DNA of 38,561 nt from Paenibacillus kobensis NBRC 15729 (GCF_004000825.1 NZ_BILZ01000054.1:1-38561); one strand, 5' to 3'. Shown: positions 25,575 to 35,107, counted from the stretch's first letter. The notes: generated from the letters alone by a model not told the origin. Translations and numbers: made by a program.

Positions 25575-25922
25575 TTATATTTTTTTCACCTGAAGGGATT
25601 GAATCCTCTTGTTCGTGAACGTCCCCTTCAATCCATCCTCCGACAAAATGTTCAGCTTCACCAGACTCGCCACCTTCCCCGGATCGGCCTTGGAGACGAG
25701 TCTCCATACGCTGGCCTCGGGCAGCACATCATACAGCCTTGCATCATCGTACTCTCTTCTTTCCTGCTGCACCACCCGCGCTTGATAGCCTCCCGCAAGC
25801 CTTTCGCCGTCCTCCTGCTGCATGCACCATGCGACGATCTCCTCCCGCAGCTCGTCAAGCGCCTGCTCCAGTTCCTTCTGCTGCTGCTTCAGCTCGAAAT
25901 ACGTTCTAAGCGTCTCCTCCAT
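25575..25922 (-). CDS. Small coiled-coil protein upstream of RmuC, 115 aa
   Basis: The first 35 residues form a coiled coil (QQQKELEQALDELREEIV). A strand-rich middle follows (GGYQARVVQQERREYDD), then a basic C terminus (KLNILSEDGLKGTFTNKRIQSLQVKKI). The pattern recalls phage Gp157-like proteins, which have a coiled coil then a short beta domain ending with a substrate-binding GL-G-F motif, but the match is from memory and partial. It starts an operon with rmuC (19-bp gap), which suggests a role in DNA metabolism. Function unknown. Confidence 0.75.
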   Translation of the reverse strand: MEETLRTYFELKQQQKELEQALDELREEIVAWCMQQEDGERLAGGYQARVVQQERREYDDARLYDVLPEASVWRLVSKADPGKVASLVKLNILSEDGLKGTFTNKRIQSLQVKKI

Positions 25923-26038
25923 TGTATACCACTCCTCTACTATTCATCATCCCATTCTATGAATTAGCGGGAGGGCATAGTACCGCTGCCATCGGATTTG
26001 GCATGACGTGTCATGATGATCTATGCCGGAGTAACAGC

Positions 26039-26072
26039 AAGAAGGCTTGTCCGGTTTCGGACAAGCCTTCTT
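26039..26072 (-). terminator. Intrinsic terminator of the xylanase gene
   Basis: A 15-bp perfect stem AAGAAGGCTTGTCCG/CGGACAAGCCTTCTT with a 4-nt loop lies 25 nt after the stop. The downstream T tract is weak. Confidence 0.8.
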
Positions 26073-26097
26073 GAATGATACGGATTATCGTATCCTA

Positions 26098-29000
26098 TTA
26101 TTTGCTGGCTGGTTTCAATTGGCCTAACAGGGTGAGGATACGGTCAACAAGTACCGCCGTTTCCGCACGCGAGATTTGACCATTCGGACGGAATTTGCCT
26201 GATGGGTCGCCCGTTACGAGACCAAGGGACGCCGCCGTAGCAATATCTTCCGCCGCCCACTTGGAGATCGAGCCGTTATCCTGGAACGAAACAGCTTCCG
26301 ATTTGTTCAGCGAGCTCGCATCGAGGCCCAGCGATTCGATTGCATAGTTGAATGCTCTCATCAATACAACAACCGCTTCTTCACGAGTCATCGCATCGTT
26401 CGGACGGAAGTTGCCGTTCGCGCCTTGAATCAATCCCGCTTCTACTGCGGCACCGATTGCGGCTGCATCGCTGCGGCTTGCCGGTACATCCTTGAAGCCG
26501 GATTGACCGCTGTTCGTCACATCGAGACCAAGTGCACGAACGATCATTACAGCAAGCTGCGAACGTTTCACCGCTGCTTGCGGCGCGAACGAGTCGCTCG
26601 ATACGCCGTTCACAATTCCCAGCTCTACCAGACGCGCAATAGCGCCGGCTGCGAAGTTGCTAGCTGGTACGTCTTTAAATTCTGGCTTGTTGCCTGGATT
26701 CGTACCTGTGCCTGGTTTCGTACCTGGATCCGGTTTCGTACCTGGATCCGGTTTCGTTCCTGGATCCGGCGTCGTTCCTGGACCTGGATTCGAAGGACCA
26801 CCTGGGTTCGATGGACCACCTGGGTTCGATGGGCCTGGGTTCGAAGGTGCAGCCGCAAGCTCTATGACGCCCAGTCTGGAAGTACTCGCATACGATTGAC
26901 CCGTAGGATCATTCCAAATAAATACGCTGTCGCGGCTGCCGCCATCCTGATCGTTATTGACTTGGATATCGAAGCCGATGAACGCTCCTGCTTCCGGCTT
27001 AATCGTATCAAGATCGATTGCCGCCTCAACGACATAGCCGGTTCCATAGACTTCTTTCGTAACCGAAGTAAAGTTTGTGCTAGTCGCATGGCCGCCGACC
27101 GTTCTAACGTTCTTATAGTTGATCCGGTACTGGCCGTCGTCTTCTTGATAGCTCGAAGTCTTGCCGTTGTTCTGGTCGACGAAGATTTCGACCGAGTCCT
27201 GCTCCCACGGGTTTGCAGGCGCATCGCTCAATGCACTGTCCTTAATAACCGCATAAACATACAATTTTTGCTCATCCCACATGGTACGGAATTCAGCTGT
27301 CGCGACAGCATCGTTCTTCTGTTCGACCTTCACATCCGTTTTGTAGACCGTTGCTTTCTCCCATGCGCCATCCAATTCAGCATCAATTACTGGAGTACCG
27401 TAAGCAGCTGTTCCAGTATTGGTTTTCTCGATGTAGGTCAATACGCCATAGCCTTGGCTGTCGCTGTCCTGCGCGTTGCGCGGATCGCTCCAAGACACGA
27501 TGGCGCCGTTGCCGCCAAATTCTGAACCGTCGTTGATTCCTTTATCTGTCACTCTGACATCGAACTTCACTTGCTTGCCTAACGAGCCAGCGAGCGGGAT
27601 CGCCGTCTCCAGCACGTAACCGTACGTCGATTCCGTCACGGAAGGGTTGCTGCGCGAGAACGACTGCTTTTGAATGCCGCCGTTATCGATGAACAGCTCG
27701 ACTTGATCCGTCGCCGTATTGGTCTTGTCTTGAACCGCTACGCGAACATACAGATTTTGCGCATCCCAGAGCGTCTTTACATCCGCCGAAAGCGTGCCCA
27801 GTTTCTCGGTGCTCATTGCAGGAACCGTGCTCCACGCCAGCTTCGAGGAACCGCTGACCGGGGTGCCTTGCGCCGTGCTTCCTTGTTTCACCGTAAGCGG
27901 GAGGTGGGAAGGATTGAGCGGTTTTACGGCCTCAACCATGCCCCAGTAAGCGTATTTCGTTTGATACTTCTTGTCGAACGGGAATGGAGCGTCTTGACGC
28001 GTCGTATTGTTAATATTGTGAAGCCATGTGTGGTCGTCCGCGATGCCCCACAGCGTCACGTTGCTGATCCAGCCTTCTGGATTGCTCGCCGTCTTGCCCA
28101 TATTGTCCAAACGAACAAGCTCTTTGAACAATTCTTTATAACGGTAGCCTTGCTTAACTTGAATATCTTCCGGAACCGTATCGTATACAGTGCCGTTATT
28201 CGTGTATACGGATACGTCCAGCTCCGTTACTTGGTTGTCCAAGCCAGCTTCGCCGAATTTCTTGATCGAATCCGAAATTTGCTGAATGGACGGGCCTGTA
28301 ATATTGATATGCGTCTGATGGCCAACGCCGTCGATCGGAACGCCTTCGCCCTTCAGTTTCATAACGAGAGCGTACAAGAAGTCGCGCTTCTTCGGATCAT
28401 GCGTATTGTAATCATTAATGTACAGCTTCGCGTTCGGAAGCTCTTGTCTTGCCACGGTGAATGCCGTTTTGATGAAATCAGTTCCCGTCAGACGGTACCA
28501 TTCGCTTCTGCGCATGCCGTCCGGCTGTCCCTCGTCGATAACCTCGTTCACGGCGTCGACAGCGTTAATCGTAACGCCCGCATCTTTGAAGTGGCGCGCT
28601 ACCGTTTGAATATAAGTCGTCAGTCGGTCAAGAACGAGCTGCTTATTGGCAGGCGTCGCTTCAAGCGGCTGGTTGTTCGCGTCCTTGAACATCCATTCAG
28701 CCGCCTGCGAATGCCATGCCAGCGTATGCAAGCGGAGCGTAAGATTGTGATCCTTCGCATACTTCGCGACCTTATCGGCCGCTGCCCAGTTCCATACCCC
28801 TTCCGACGGGTTCAAGGAGCCCGGCTTCATGGAGTTCTCGGATACGAGCGAGTTGTAATGATAGTCCAGCAGTTCATGCACGCCGCCTTCAAGCTGCGCC
28901 GACTCTACTGCTGCGCCGATCTTGAAGTAGTCGGCATATACATCTTTCAAGTGATCGATATCGGTCTGGATCGGCTTCGGACCTTCAACGGCGCCAAGCT

Positions 29001-30030
29001 GCGACAGCACGAAATCATCTACATAGAAAGACCTTTCATTGCTGATTGTGTCAGCCACTTCCACGTAAGCATTCAGCACGGTTGGCACGGCCGATAACGT
29101 GAACTTGCCCGTCAGCTGCACCCAGTTATCCGACTTGACTTGCGCGTTCTGCGATACATTGGCGTAAGTGCTGTCGCCGGATTGCACAGAAATCCGCAGC
29201 GTCGTCGGATCTTGTCCTGGAGCCATCTTCACCCATGCGGAAAGGTTGTATTGATGACCCGGCTCCATCTTGCCGAGAATGTCGAGCAGCGGCCCGTCGT
29301 ATTGCTGGGAGACGGTAGTCTGCAAGCTTTTGCTTCCGCCCGGCGTATGGTTGTCCGCTGCTACGACGCTAATGTTTCCGGCGCCGTTGCGTCTTACCCA
29401 TGCCCCTTGTCCGTTCTCGAAGTCTGCTGTGATATCAGCCACTGCAGGCCCACCAGTGTTCGGATTCGACGGGGAAGCAATGAGCTTCACCTCGAACGTA
29501 TCGAGGTAGTAAGCAACCGTTGCATTGTCCGTTGCTTGCACATAGACTTGATATTTGGTCGCTCGGGCATCGACCGTCAGTTGGCCTTTCAACGGAACCC
29601 AATCCGCAGCGGTAACCGCTTTGGAATTAATTTTGGAATAGGTGGCAGGATCGTTGGCTGGAAGCCCTTGTTGATTGATAGTAAGCTCCAAGTTAGCCGG
29701 TCCTACAGCATCCTCTTTGAGCTTGGCGTATATCGAAAATTCATAAGTGGCACCCGGCTGCAATGCGCTTGCATCGACTCCCGGACCGTTCCAAGAAACA
29801 GTACGGCCAGTAGCCAGCAAGCTTCCGGCACCGCTCTGTGCAGTTGCCGTCGTCTGTGTCACGGTCTCCGATCCGCGCTTGTACCAACCGTCGGTTCCGG
29901 AATCAAAGCTTGCGCTCATAACCGAATCTCCGACTTCAGCAGCAGAGGCGGTTAGAGCTCCCCAAGCTTGAGGCGCCATAAGCGCAACACTCAAGATTAG
30001 TGCTAATGCAGTGTTAAATTTTTTCTTCAT
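26098..30030 (-). CDS. xynA: Cell-surface modular GH10 endo-1,4-beta-xylanase with CBM22, CBM9 and SLH domains
   Basis: A 1310-aa enzyme that cuts the xylan backbone on the cell surface. Domain order: signal peptide (1-31, cut near ASA), CBM22 (about 35-184), CBM22 (197-343), GH10 (about 355-705), CBM9 (about 711-868), CBM9 (878-1060), a Pro/Gly-Thr-Asp linker (1061-1115), and three SLH domains (1117-1170, 1179-1232, 1249-1303) for cell-wall binding. GH10 catalytic residues are the acid/base Glu496 (DAVNE) and nucleophile Glu603 (VTELDV). AGGAGGA lies upstream of the ATG. Two cre-like sites lie in the leader. The neighbouring GH115 gene is functionally linked but separately terminated. The symbol is a functional label. 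Confidence 0.95.
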   Translation of the reverse strand: MKKKFNTALALILSVALMAPQAWGALTASAAEVGDSVMSASFDSGTDGWYKRGSETVTQTTATAQSGAGSLLATGRTVSWNGPGVDASALQPGATYEFSIYAKLKEDAVGPANLELTINQQGLPANDPATYSKINSKAVTAADWVPLKGQLTVDARATKYQVYVQATDNATVAYYLDTFEVKLIASPSNPNTGGPAVADITADFENGQGAWVRRNGAGNISVVAADNHTPGGSKSLQTTVSQQYDGPLLDILGKMEPGHQYNLSAWVKMAPGQDPTTLRISVQSGDSTYANVSQNAQVKSDNWVQLTGKFTLSAVPTVLNAYVEVADTISNERSFYVDDFVLSQLGAVEGPKPIQTDIDHLKDVYADYFKIGAAVESAQLEGGVHELLDYHYNSLVSENSMKPGSLNPSEGVWNWAAADKVAKYAKDHNLTLRLHTLAWHSQAAEWMFKDANNQPLEATPANKQLVLDRLTTYIQTVARHFKDAGVTINAVDAVNEVIDEGQPDGMRRSEWYRLTGTDFIKTAFTVARQELPNAKLYINDYNTHDPKKRDFLYALVMKLKGEGVPIDGVGHQTHINITGPSIQQISDSIKKFGEAGLDNQVTELDVSVYTNNGTVYDTVPEDIQVKQGYRYKELFKELVRLDNMGKTASNPEGWISNVTLWGIADDHTWLHNINNTTRQDAPFPFDKKYQTKYAYWGMVEAVKPLNPSHLPLTVKQGSTAQGTPVSGSSKLAWSTVPAMSTEKLGTLSADVKTLWDAQNLYVRVAVQDKTNTATDQVELFIDNGGIQKQSFSRSNPSVTESTYGYVLETAIPLAGSLGKQVKFDVRVTDKGINDGSEFGGNGAIVSWSDPRNAQDSDSQGYGVLTYIEKTNTGTAAYGTPVIDAELDGAWEKATVYKTDVKVEQKNDAVATAEFRTMWDEQKLYVYAVIKDSALSDAPANPWEQDSVEIFVDQNNGKTSSYQEDDGQYRINYKNVRTVGGHATSTNFTSVTKEVYGTGYVVEAAIDLDTIKPEAGAFIGFDIQVNNDQDGGSRDSVFIWNDPTGQSYASTSRLGVIELAAAPSNPGPSNPGGPSNPGGPSNPGPGTTPDPGTKPDPGTKPDPGTKPGTGTNPGNKPEFKDVPASNFAAGAIARLVELGIVNGVSSDSFAPQAAVKRSQLAVMIVRALGLDVTNSGQSGFKDVPASRSDAAAIGAAVEAGLIQGANGNFRPNDAMTREEAVVVLMRAFNYAIESLGLDASSLNKSEAVSFQDNGSISKWAAEDIATAASLGLVTGDPSGKFRPNGQISRAETAVLVDRILTLLGQLKPASK
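26711..26846. repeat. 18-bp tandem repeats in the xylanase linker
   Basis: The linker is built of near-identical 18-bp units: CCTGGATCCGGTTTCGTA-type at 26723-26794 (four copies) and GGACCACCTGGGTTCGAT-type at 26795-26830 (two copies), with partial units at both ends. They encode six-residue repeats and keep the frame, so copy number can vary without breaking the protein. Confidence 0.85.
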
Positions 30031-30091
30031 TCTCTAATGTCCTCCTACTTCATAATCTGTGCGAGTGAGAAGTTTCTAGGGATCGTTTCAA

Positions 30092-30105
30092 AGAAAACGC
30101 ATTCA
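30092..30105 (-). promoter_or_regulatory. cre-like site, proximal (xylanase leader)
   Basis: On the minus strand this reads TGAATGCGTTTTCT. It differs from the CcpA box TGWAARCGYTWWCW at a single position (T for A at position 5). It lies 62-75 bp upstream of the xylanase ATG. Confidence 0.5.
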
Positions 30106-30113
30106 ATGAAACA

Positions 30114-30127
30114 TGTATCCGCTTTCA
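30114..30127 (-). promoter_or_regulatory. cre-like site, distal (xylanase leader)
   Basis: On the minus strand this reads TGAAAGCGGATACA. It fits the CcpA consensus TGWNANCGNTNWCA at all fixed positions but one (A for T at position 10). It lies 84-97 bp upstream of the xylanase ATG. The possible -10 (CATAAT) is nearby at about 30138, so bound CcpA could block transcription. Confidence 0.6.
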
Positions 30128-30213
30128 CTTGCATCCTATTATTATGACGGGCTTGAGAGACGCCGAGAACATAGAAACCATAGAACTCACTTAAGAAATA
30201 TTAGTTTTTACAT

Positions 30214-30258
30214 AAAAAGGACTGACGCCAACAATTGAATTAATGTTGACATCAATCC
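30214..30258 (-). terminator. Intrinsic terminator of the GH115 gene
   Basis: The minus-strand RNA has a 15-bp hairpin, GGAUUGAUGUCAACA with UGUUGGCGUCAGUCC (several G-U pairs), followed by UUUUUAUG. It separates GH115 from the xylanase gene, 64 nt after the GH115 stop. Confidence 0.85.
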
Positions 30259-30321
30259 TATATCTTGATTCGCATGACTTCAGAGAACAAATACAATCCT
30301 AATAATTACCACTACAACCGT

Positions 30322-33300
30322 TTAATATTTCTGTGCGGCATACTCCGGCTCGTCCTCGAAGCTCGGGAACCGGTACTCCCGCACCAGCACGCAGTTGCTG
30401 AACGAAATTTTGACGCTGAGCAGCAGATCGCCGCATGTGCGGGCCGATCCATGCTGGAAGCCGATGTTATACAGCTTCCACTGATCGCGCGGCAGTTGAT
30501 CGAACGTGATGGCCGATCCATACGAAGCGCCATACTCGTCGTGGAGCTCTGCGGTCAGCTTAATCTCATACGCAACCGGCTGGCTGTTATAGACCCCGAT
30601 CTGCGCAATAACGCCGCTGCTCTGCGAGCCGTTCTCGAGCCGAAGCGTAGGACGAATCAGCAGCTTGCTGTCCCGCTCCTCGCGGTCCAGCCATTCGGCC
30701 TGCTGGAGCTCGCCGCCGTCGTCCCACGGACCCGCTACCTGCAGATGCAGGCTGTCTTCTTCAGGCGGCGGCATAAGACCTGTGCCCCGTGCGCTCTCGG
30801 CCGGCCCCAAATAGGTGTGCTTGCGGCCGCGTTCGTTCAACGCCTGAACGGATTCCATGACCAGCTTCTGAAGCACCGTAATGGAATCGACCATCCATAC
30901 TTTCAGCACATGCGCGCCTGCCGCTGCCGCGTGCAGCATCACCTTCGCTTCGCGTTTGCTGACGATGACGCTGTGCTCCCAATCATGCTCATGGAAGCCG
31001 CCGTCCTCGCTGCGCTTCACGGCATCGGCGATCACGATCGGCCCGTCATCGAGCGAGAAACCGATTCGCACGCTGCCGCCCAGCACACAATCGAGCGTCG
31101 GCGCCACGATAGCCGTCGTCTCATAGTCACCTGCTTGACGCAGGTAGACATCATACTCCAGATGAGGAGCGTCCAACAGGTCTGCAGGCGTCAGCGCCGT
31201 CACCGGAAATACGGCCATCGACGACAACGTACGGCCGTAGCCGTCGATTCGCTCCCAGCCCGCTCCGTCTTGGCCCTCTGACTTACGCGCGTAGTGCTCG
31301 GCTTCGATCGCAACGACACCATCGCGTTCCAAGAAGCCGGTCATCGTCTCCCGTTCCGACTGCGCCGGCTGATAGACCGGCACCGTTACCTGAACCTCCG
31401 TTCCGCACGAACCCGTTACCATCAGCACTGCCGACACCGCCTTCCCGGCAGGCACCTGCTCCCAATCGGCCGAAACGGCAACACGCTTCTGCAGCAGCAG
31501 CGATCCTTCCGTCACGTCAAGCTTCAACCAATCGCAATCCGCCGCTATGTGGAAGCCTAGCCCCTCTTCCCCTCGGTTGAACAGTTCAACGAACGCTGCC
31601 GGACGTGTATCCGGATCCAGCTGCGGCAGCCGGCACTCCGCCTCTGCACCCGGCCAAGCCTCCGCCGACTCCTCAACGGCTACGCCCAGCTTCGCTTCCG
31701 CGCCCGCCGATACCCGCCGGACTTCCGACATGATGTTGCGTTCCGGGCAGTTCCAATACGTGTACCCGATATGCTTCTGATCCATCAGGTGATTCCATTT
31801 GCCCAGCGCGACCCGATTGTTATAGTCGAACGTCAGCTCCGCGTCGCGGCGGAACAGCCGCTCGGCCGTCGCCGCCGTCAAGTTAGCTGCCGCTCGGCCC
31901 TGCTCCGCATACCGTTTATTGTAAGAGGCTGCAATGTACAGCTCTACAATCGTTACCGAAGCATGAACGGGATGATACACCAATTCGAAGAACGCATCGC
32001 GCAGATGATCCGGCATCGTCATGTACAGCTGATCCGCCAGCGTTCTCATCTCCGAGCATACGGACAACAGATCCTCCGCCTCGCGGCTGTGGACCGGGCT
32101 GTACGTCTCCGCCATGTTGATATTCTCCGGCTTGATCCGGCCGTTCAGCTTCGTATACATCGCGAGCAGCCAAGCGATCTCTTCCGCATTCGTATCGCCG
32201 AAGACCGATGCCGCCCAGCTCACAATGAACGAATGAACGTTATCCTTCGTGAACGACGGCATATCCCAGCCCATCCGGAGAAAATAATCGATCGGCAGCT
32301 CCATCGGCTTCAAGCCGCCCACGTTCAGTATCCAAATGCGGTCGGCGCCGAATTCGTACGCCTTGTTCATTTGCTCCCACATTTTCTGAAGCGGCATGAC
32401 GTTAATCCATTTGTACGATCTCGGACCGCCTGCATAGTCGAGGTGATAGTAGATGCCCGCCCCGCCCGAACGGCTGCGCTCCTCCGGCGTCGGCAACCGG
32501 CGCAGATTGCCGTGGTTGTCGTCCGACCACAGCAGCGTAACGTCGTCCGGCACGTGCATGCCGCTCTCGTAGTAATCCTGCATTTCTTTATCTAACACCC
32601 ACAGCTGCGGCACTTGGGCGACGTCCTCGCTCACATGTTCAGCGAGTATCGCGCGCTGATCCGCTACGATCCGCTCCAGAAGCTTTATTTTGGACACTAT
32701 ATCGGGTTGTTCGTCCATCGACTCGTCGCCGTCGCCGCGCATACCGAGCGTGACAATACTCTCATAGTTGCGGTTCCGCTTGACGCCATGCTCCCAGAAC
32801 TTGCGCAGAAATTCGCCGTTCTTCTCATCGTTCCATGCGCCTTGGCCGCCGCTCTTCCACTCGCCGTGCGACCGGGTCATCGGCTCATGAGGGCTCGTCC
32901 CCATGACGATGCCGTACCTGTCGGCCAGACGCGGATTCTCTTCGTCGTCCTCATTGAACGCATTGTCCCGCATAGCCGGCCACAAATAGTTCGCCTTCAA
33001 GCGCAGCAGAAGCTCAAACACTTTCTCATAGAAGCCGGAGACGAAATCGCCATAACGTTCGCGCACCCATGCCATCATCGAAGGACCTTCATCGTTAATA
33101 TAAATGCCCCGGTATTTCACGGAAGGCTCGCCCTGCTTGTAAGTGCCTTGGCATACGAACAGCGAATCGCGGCGAACCGCCGGCACGTCCGCCCACCAAT
33201 ACCACGGTGATACGCCGATCGCTTCCGATACGTCATAGATGCCGAATATCGTGCCCCGCTTGTCGCTGCCAGCGATAACGAGCGCCTCGGCCAATCCGGG

Positions 33301-33639
33301 AACGGGCTCCGCAACCGTCTGAATGACGAACGACTCCCACTTGCCCGCCGTGTCGGCCGCATCAAGCTTGCCGCTTGCGGCCAGCTCGTCAATGAGCCCG
33401 CCGCGTCCAATCGTACCGATAATAACCGCACGCTTCGACCTTCCGCTCCATTCGGCGTTCAGATCCGGCTTCAAACCTGTCACTCGCTGAATATCCTGCT
33501 GCAAGTCACTGCCCGCTCTCGCGACGCCCTCGAATTCACCTGAACCGATAATCAGCTCGGCGGCTTGTCCGTTATGCGCGAGAGCAAAGCTCGCCTCTTC
33601 TCGGTTGTCGATGAACTGAACATAGGTTGGCCGTGTCAT
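30322..33639 (-). CDS. GH115 xylan alpha-1,2-glucuronidase
   Basis: A 1105-aa enzyme that removes (4-O-methyl)glucuronic acid side groups from xylan and its fragments. Family marks include SPWYWWADVP (144-153), KYRGIYINDE (175-184), NYLWPAM (217-223), GTSPHEPM (247-254), TLLWSDDNHGN and the C-terminal domain beginning EAEHYARKSEGQDGAGW. No signal peptide is present, so it should act in the cytoplasm on imported oligosaccharides. ATG at 33663 is possible; 33639 is preferred because AGGGGAG lies 9 nt upstream. It complements the surface xylanase downstream but no transporter gene is in the window. A specific GH115 activity on xylan is known for the family; the exact substrate here is inferred. 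Confidence 0.93.
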   Translation of the reverse strand: MTRPTYVQFIDNREEASFALAHNGQAAELIIGSGEFEGVARAGSDLQQDIQRVTGLKPDLNAEWSGRSKRAVIIGTIGRGGLIDELAASGKLDAADTAGKWESFVIQTVAEPVPGLAEALVIAGSDKRGTIFGIYDVSEAIGVSPWYWWADVPAVRRDSLFVCQGTYKQGEPSVKYRGIYINDEGPSMMAWVRERYGDFVSGFYEKVFELLLRLKANYLWPAMRDNAFNEDDEENPRLADRYGIVMGTSPHEPMTRSHGEWKSGGQGAWNDEKNGEFLRKFWEHGVKRNRNYESIVTLGMRGDGDESMDEQPDIVSKIKLLERIVADQRAILAEHVSEDVAQVPQLWVLDKEMQDYYESGMHVPDDVTLLWSDDNHGNLRRLPTPEERSRSGGAGIYYHLDYAGGPRSYKWINVMPLQKMWEQMNKAYEFGADRIWILNVGGLKPMELPIDYFLRMGWDMPSFTKDNVHSFIVSWAASVFGDTNAEEIAWLLAMYTKLNGRIKPENINMAETYSPVHSREAEDLLSVCSEMRTLADQLYMTMPDHLRDAFFELVYHPVHASVTIVELYIAASYNKRYAEQGRAAANLTAATAERLFRRDAELTFDYNNRVALGKWNHLMDQKHIGYTYWNCPERNIMSEVRRVSAGAEAKLGVAVEESAEAWPGAEAECRLPQLDPDTRPAAFVELFNRGEEGLGFHIAADCDWLKLDVTEGSLLLQKRVAVSADWEQVPAGKAVSAVLMVTGSCGTEVQVTVPVYQPAQSERETMTGFLERDGVVAIEAEHYARKSEGQDGAGWERIDGYGRTLSSMAVFPVTALTPADLLDAPHLEYDVYLRQAGDYETTAIVAPTLDCVLGGSVRIGFSLDDGPIVIADAVKRSEDGGFHEHDWEHSVIVSKREAKVMLHAAAAGAHVLKVWMVDSITVLQKLVMESVQALNERGRKHTYLGPAESARGTGLMPPPEEDSLHLQVAGPWDDGGELQQAEWLDREERDSKLLIRPTLRLENGSQSSGVIAQIGVYNSQPVAYEIKLTAELHDEYGASYGSAITFDQLPRDQWKLYNIGFQHGSARTCGDLLLSVKISFSNCVLVREYRFPSFEDEPEYAAQKY

Positions 33640-33761
33640 TCGCCTCTGCTCCCCTGCCCCCATACCAAACGTTGGGTTTTATTCCCATGATAACAAGAAA
33701 TAGACCCAAATAATTAAAGGCAATGCTTCGAAATGTTTAGCAGCTCCGCATGTCCCCTCGG
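33640..33761 (-). promoter_or_regulatory. Intergenic gap upstream of GH115
   Basis: A 122-bp gap between the MBL gene and GH115, AT-rich. It holds TTGGGT...ACCCAA as an inverted repeat with a 26-bp loop, which might be an operator. No sure promoter or terminator was found. Confidence 0.3.
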
Positions 33762-34871
33762 TTACTTCCACCAAGCAAAGCTAGGATAAACGCCTTTCTC
33801 CGGACGGATCAGAACCGTCTCTCCGATGCGCGGCGTCGTCACCTGCACGCCCCGTTCCTTCGCTCGCTTCGTCGCCCGCTCGACCGGATCGGTCCAATCA
33901 TGCAGCGCCAGAGTAAAAGCAGCCCAATGAATCAGAAGCATAACTTGTCCGCGCACGTCGATATGCGCTTGCACCGTCTCCTCCGGCATCATATGAATCG
34001 CTGCCCAGCTTTCGTTATATTGGCCGCACTCCATCAGCGTGAAGTCGAACGGCCCGTAACGCTCTCCGATCTCGGCAAAATGAGGCCCGTACCCGCTGTC
34101 GCCGCTGAAATATACGCTGGCCTGCCGGCCTTTAATGACCCATGAGCACCACAGCGTCGAGTTGCGGTCGTTCAGACTTCTGCCCGAGAAATGTCTCGCA
34201 GGCGCACATACGAGCTCAAGCCCGTGAAATTCGAATTCGTCCCACCAGTCGAACTGCTTGATCCGGCCCGGCTCAACGCCCCACCGTTCCAGATGGCTGC
34301 CGACGCCGAGCGGCACGATGAATTGTTTGACCTTCCCCTTCAGCTTCTTGATCGTTCCGTAGTCCAGATGATCGTAATGATCGTGAGAGAGGATGACCGC
34401 ATCAATCTCCGGCAGCTTCTCGATCTGAAAAGGAAGCGTTCCGCTGTAACGCTTGCCGCCGATCGCCGGGAACGGCGACGGAGCGGAACCGAACATCGGA
34501 TCGAGCAACAGCGCTTTGCCGTCCAGTTCCAACAGCGCGGCAGAATGACCGAACCATGTAACGGCAGGCTGTCCGCCGGTTCGAATCTTCTGTACATCGA
34601 AGTCCGCCATTGGCAGCGGCTGATCCGGCTTTTTGCGGGGATTGCCCTTCATATACTGCTTCAGCAGCGGCGCCCAATCCCGAACATTCATGCTTAACGA
34701 AGTCGGGATCAGATTCACGAAGATGCCTTTCGTGTAGTTAGCCGACTTCAGGTTGCGGCTGACTTGTTCCTTCCTTGCTTTCCTGCCGAAAGCCGGATAA
34801 TAGCGCAGTACAGCAACGGTTGCGACAATAATGGCTGCCGCAATCGCCGCGATGGCGAGTACAATGTTCAT
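33762..34871 (-). CDS. Membrane-anchored MBL-fold hydrolase (NAPE-PLD-like)
   Basis: This 369-aa protein has one N-terminal membrane helix (about 3-22). A metallo-beta-lactamase domain follows, with the metal motif HDHYDH (H163, H165, D167, H168), WFGHSA (106-111), PARHFSG and FSGDSGY. This order is that of the N-acyl-phosphatidylethanolamine phospholipase D-like family, so it may act on a phosphodiester lipid, although many relatives are uncharacterised. ATG at 34871 is chosen over 34886 because GAGGGAG (34878-34884) lies 6 nt upstream. It is divergent from the glycosyltransferase gene to its right. Confidence 0.9.
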   Translation of the reverse strand: MNIVLAIAAIAAAIIVATVAVLRYYPAFGRKARKEQVSRNLKSANYTKGIFVNLIPTSLSMNVRDWAPLLKQYMKGNPRKKPDQPLPMADFDVQKIRTGGQPAVTWFGHSAALLELDGKALLLDPMFGSAPSPFPAIGGKRYSGTLPFQIEKLPEIDAVILSHDHYDHLDYGTIKKLKGKVKQFIVPLGVGSHLERWGVEPGRIKQFDWWDEFEFHGLELVCAPARHFSGRSLNDRNSTLWCSWVIKGRQASVYFSGDSGYGPHFAEIGERYGPFDFTLMECGQYNESWAAIHMMPEETVQAHIDVRGQVMLLIHWAAFTLALHDWTDPVERATKRAKERGVQVTTPRIGETVLIRPEKGVYPSFAWWK

Positions 34872-35107
34872 GGTCGTCTCCCTCATCCCAATCGTTAATA
34901 GGCTACTTCTAATTAAACGAAATCGGCCATCTCAATGCAATCTTCTTGCCGTCTCGAACGGCAAGGTTAGGATACAACAGGTTCCCTCTCCCATTGCGGA
35001 ACGCAGCTCGAACGATATATCCCCTGTGCCGGAGCATGCTTGCATGCATCCGGCACAGTCATTCATACATATAAGTCATCATGAAGAAGCAATTGGAGGA
35101 ATCCATT

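Noticed and set aside
27670-29097. Forward open frame (475 codons) opposite the xylanase gene
   Set aside because: Shadow of the GH10/CBM coding region, which has intact catalytic residues on the other strand.
30219-30258. Operator palindrome upstream of the xylanase
   Set aside because: The arms pair through several G-U pairs, which favours RNA folding, and a U tract follows; an intrinsic terminator explains it better.
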